Shown here: positions 6,314 through 7,622 of the stretch, piece by piece
Layout: every line of letters starts with the position of its first letter
Numbering within the stretch: the stretch's first letter is position 1
Source of the DNA: Gammaproteobacteria bacterium
GTDB lineage: Bacteria > Gemmatimonadota > Gemmatimonadetes > Longimicrobiales > Gaopeijiaceae
Direction of reading: 5' to 3'
NCBI GenBank assembly: GCA_024638345.1
Contig: JAHEKL010000126.1
Location: 1-7,622, forward strand
DNA length: 7,622 nucleotides
Program-made: the position numbers and the translations under genes
The notes under the pieces: model-generated
The model's database searches: none
Seen by the model: only the letters and a program-made list of their open reading frames with translations
Told to the model about the DNA's origin: nothing

Positions 6314-6837
6314 CTTGCCCAGCGTGCGGCGTGGCGCTGGCCAAGGTCACCATGGACGATATCATCGTGGACGTCTGTGAAGGGGGCTGTGGAGGAGTCT
6401 GGTTCGATTCTTTCGAGCTGCAGAAGTTCGACGAGCCCTACGAGGAGGCGGGTCGTGAGCTTCTCGACGTCAGGATCGACAGGGGCTCGAGTGTCGATCA
6501 GTCCAGGCGGCTGAGGTGCCCAAAGTGCGAGCACACCGTGCTCATGAGGCACTTCTTCAGTGTGAAGCAGGAAGTCGAGGTCGACGAGTGTCCCTCTTGC
6601 GGCGGGTTCTGGCTCGAGGTCGGCGAGCTTCGCAAGATCCGGTCGGAATTTCCCTCCGAGGATGCGAGAAGACAGGCCGCCGCCCAGTACTTCGACGACG
6701 TGTTCGGCAGGCAACTCGACTCGCTCAGGAAAGAGAGCGAGGAGAAGAGGGCACGGGCGCGAAAGATCGCGAACATCTTCCGCTTCATCTGCCCGTCGTA
6801 CTACATCCCCGGCAAGCAGGAGTGGGGCGCGTTCTGA
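6310..6837 (+). CDS. Double zf-TFIIB-type zinc-ribbon protein
   Basis: The product is 175 residues. The first ribbon has Cys3, Cys6, Cys23 and Cys27 (C-P-A-C, then C-E-G-G-C-G-G-V-W-F-D-S-F-E-L). The second has Cys70, Cys73, Cys94 and Cys97 (C-P-K-C, then C-P-S-C-G-G-F-W-L-E-V-G-E-L). This C-P-x-C ... C-x2-3-C-GG-x-W-x-D/E-x-x-E-L pattern is that of the zf-TFIIB family (PF13453). A charged helix (about 110-155) leads to a C-terminus ending I-C-P-S-Y-Y-I-P-G-K-Q. The ATG at 6310 is chosen because the first ribbon begins at residue 3, as is usual, and GGAG lies seven bases before it; an in-frame ATG at 6190 would overlap the upstream gene and add unrelated sequence. It is probably a cytoplasmic zinc protein of unknown molecular role. 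It lies 88 bases after the 229-residue gene and may share its transcript. Confidence 0.9.
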   Translation: MTCPACGVALAKVTMDDIIVDVCEGGCGGVWFDSFELQKFDEPYEEAGRELLDVRIDRGSSVDQSRRLRCPKCEHTVLMRHFFSVKQEVEVDECPSCGGFWLEVGELRKIRSEFPSEDARRQAAAQYFDDVFGRQLDSLRKESEEKRARARKIANIFRFICPSYYIPGKQEWGAF

Positions 6838-6881
6838 CGCTCGCTCTCGATGGACGACTCGTCCGGTCCGAAGCGCCGGTT

Positions 6882-6901
6882 GCCCACCTTGGCACGTGGG
6901 C
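6882..6901. terminator. Possible hairpin between convergent genes
   Basis: GCCCAC (6882-6887) and GTGGGC (6896-6901) can pair as a six-base stem with an eight-base loop, between the zinc-ribbon gene and the convergent lectin gene. There is no T-run on either side, so it is not a classic intrinsic terminator. Its position in a short convergent gap is the main reason to list it. Confidence 0.25.
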
Positions 6902-6928
6902 CGACGGCCGGTACCTGAGCGCCCTCCG

Positions 6929-7594
6929 TCAGTCGGCGGCGAAGCAGTAGAAGAGGCCCGCTCCACCGGTATTCACCAGCTGCTCCTGGCTGCAACCTTG
7001 ACTGGGATGGGCCTGATTCCATGGAGCTCCTGGAGTTTCGAAGGTGAAACGGTCATGGTGACCGACCATCGCGTTACCCTCTCCGCTACTCGTCCAGTTG
7101 TTGCAGGTGCGGTCCTGTCCGGGGGCGAATGCCGTTCCATTGAGCTGAGTGCCGGTGAGGATGTCGTGATGGTTCGGTGAATCGCCGTTGGCTCCCGAGT
7201 TCACCTGCCCGCCACGCTCGTTGAGCGCATGCTGGTAGTTGATGTTGGCGTTGTTGTAATGCAGGTCGTCCAGGTTCGCGGCAATACGCACCCCCACGGC
7301 ATTGAACCATGGCCCCTCCCCGATTCGATCCCTCGCATTCGCTGCGGGCTGCCCACCGGAGGCCTGCGTGCTCAGGTACGCCCGCCATGTTCGGTCTCCG
7401 GCCCCGACGGCCGCGGCAAGGCCCTGGCAGTGCGCATCGGCACCATCGAGGCCTCCCAGGTCGCCGCCACTTCCTGGCCCTACGCTCGTGATGAAGAAAC
7501 CGAGCGGCTCTTCGTCCTGGCCGGATACTTCGCCTGGTGCTCCCACGAACCACAGGGACATCGCCGCTAGAGTCAGGATGCATCTCGTGGTCAT
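6929..7594 (-). CDS. Secreted endostatin-like / C-type-lectin-fold protein
   Basis: The product is 221 residues. The start ATG (7592-7594 on the complement) has AGGAGG five bases before it. Residues 1-25 form a signal peptide, with a hydrophobic ILTLAAMSLWFVGA core and a likely cut between 19 and 25, so the protein is exported. The mature part has exactly four cysteines (56, 164, 201, 217). G-A-D-x-x-C, a W-R-A-Y-L-S-T strand, C-N-N-W-T-S-S, and G-C-S-Q followed by L-F-Y-C-F line up in order with the endostatin fold (G-A-D-F-Q-C, F-R-A-F-L-S-S, C-E-T-W, then two C-terminal cysteines). Nested pairs 56-217 and 164-201 are therefore expected. Such domains are often annotated as lectins in environmental bacteria; binding carbohydrate or matrix is inference. 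It is transcribed convergently to the other genes and so is independent of them. Confidence 0.85.
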   Translation of the reverse strand: MTTRCILTLAAMSLWFVGAPGEVSGQDEEPLGFFITSVGPGSGGDLGGLDGADAHCQGLAAAVGAGDRTWRAYLSTQASGGQPAANARDRIGEGPWFNAVGVRIAANLDDLHYNNANINYQHALNERGGQVNSGANGDSPNHHDILTGTQLNGTAFAPGQDRTCNNWTSSGEGNAMVGHHDRFTFETPGAPWNQAHPSQGCSQEQLVNTGGAGLFYCFAAD

Positions 7595-7599
7595 CTTCC

Positions 7600-7605
7600 C
7601 CTCCT
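7600..7605 (-). promoter_or_regulatory. Shine-Dalgarno for the lectin gene
   Basis: On the minus strand AGGAGG lies five bases before the ATG at 7594, which fixes the start. Only 28 bases upstream of the start are in the window, so the promoter is not visible. Confidence 0.75.
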
Positions 7606-7622
7606 CTCTGTGTCATCCGAGC

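Noticed and set aside
6662..7180. Plus-strand open frame (172 codons) spanning the end of the zinc-ribbon gene and the lectin gene
   Set aside because: It overlaps two well-supported genes in other frames and has no domain features or ribosome site.

Overview
The window is GC-rich by eye, with codons ending mostly in G or C, and densely coded. It fits a diderm (Gram-negative-type) bacterium, because most of the largest gene reads as an outer-membrane beta-barrel. The mix of DUF11 repeat domains, a CnaB-like domain, a big barrel and a secreted endostatin-like lectin recalls Gemmatimonadota and related environmental lineages. That placement is an impression only; no rRNA or marker gene is present.

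Layout: (1) Positions 1-5535, plus strand: one very large gene whose 5' end lies outside the window. In order it encodes a CnaB/SpaA-like prealbumin domain, a DUF11 domain, an SdrD_B/CnaB-like domain, a low-complexity linker, a barrel of roughly 800 residues, three further DUF11-type domains, a Thr/Asp/Val-rich stalk with an internal duplication, and three tandem 26-residue hydrophobic repeats, each opening with W-P-W-x-W. (2) Positions 5532-6221, plus strand: a 229-residue unrecognised, probably cytoplasmic protein whose ATG overlaps the stop of the giant gene (ATGA). (3) Positions 6310-6837, plus strand: a small protein with two zf-TFIIB-type zinc ribbons, preceded by a six-codon mini-ORF with its own ribosome binding site and an ATGA overlap. 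(4) Positions 6929-7594, minus strand, convergent with the others: a secreted protein with an endostatin/C-type-lectin-like cysteine pattern.

Genes 1 and 2 are almost certainly co-transcribed and translationally coupled. Gene 3 follows after 88 bases and may share the transcript. The lectin is a separate transcription unit. The most unusual object is the giant protein: it joins an apparent outer-membrane barrel, a chain of Ig-like domains and three apparent inner-membrane helices in one polypeptide, so it could be a covalent tether across the envelope. The coupled 229-residue protein is then a candidate partner at the cytoplasmic end. This functional model is inference; the domain order and repeats are visible in the translation.

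There is no gene-free stretch longer than about 100 bases. I saw no rRNA, tRNA, CRISPR array, insertion sequence or transposase.
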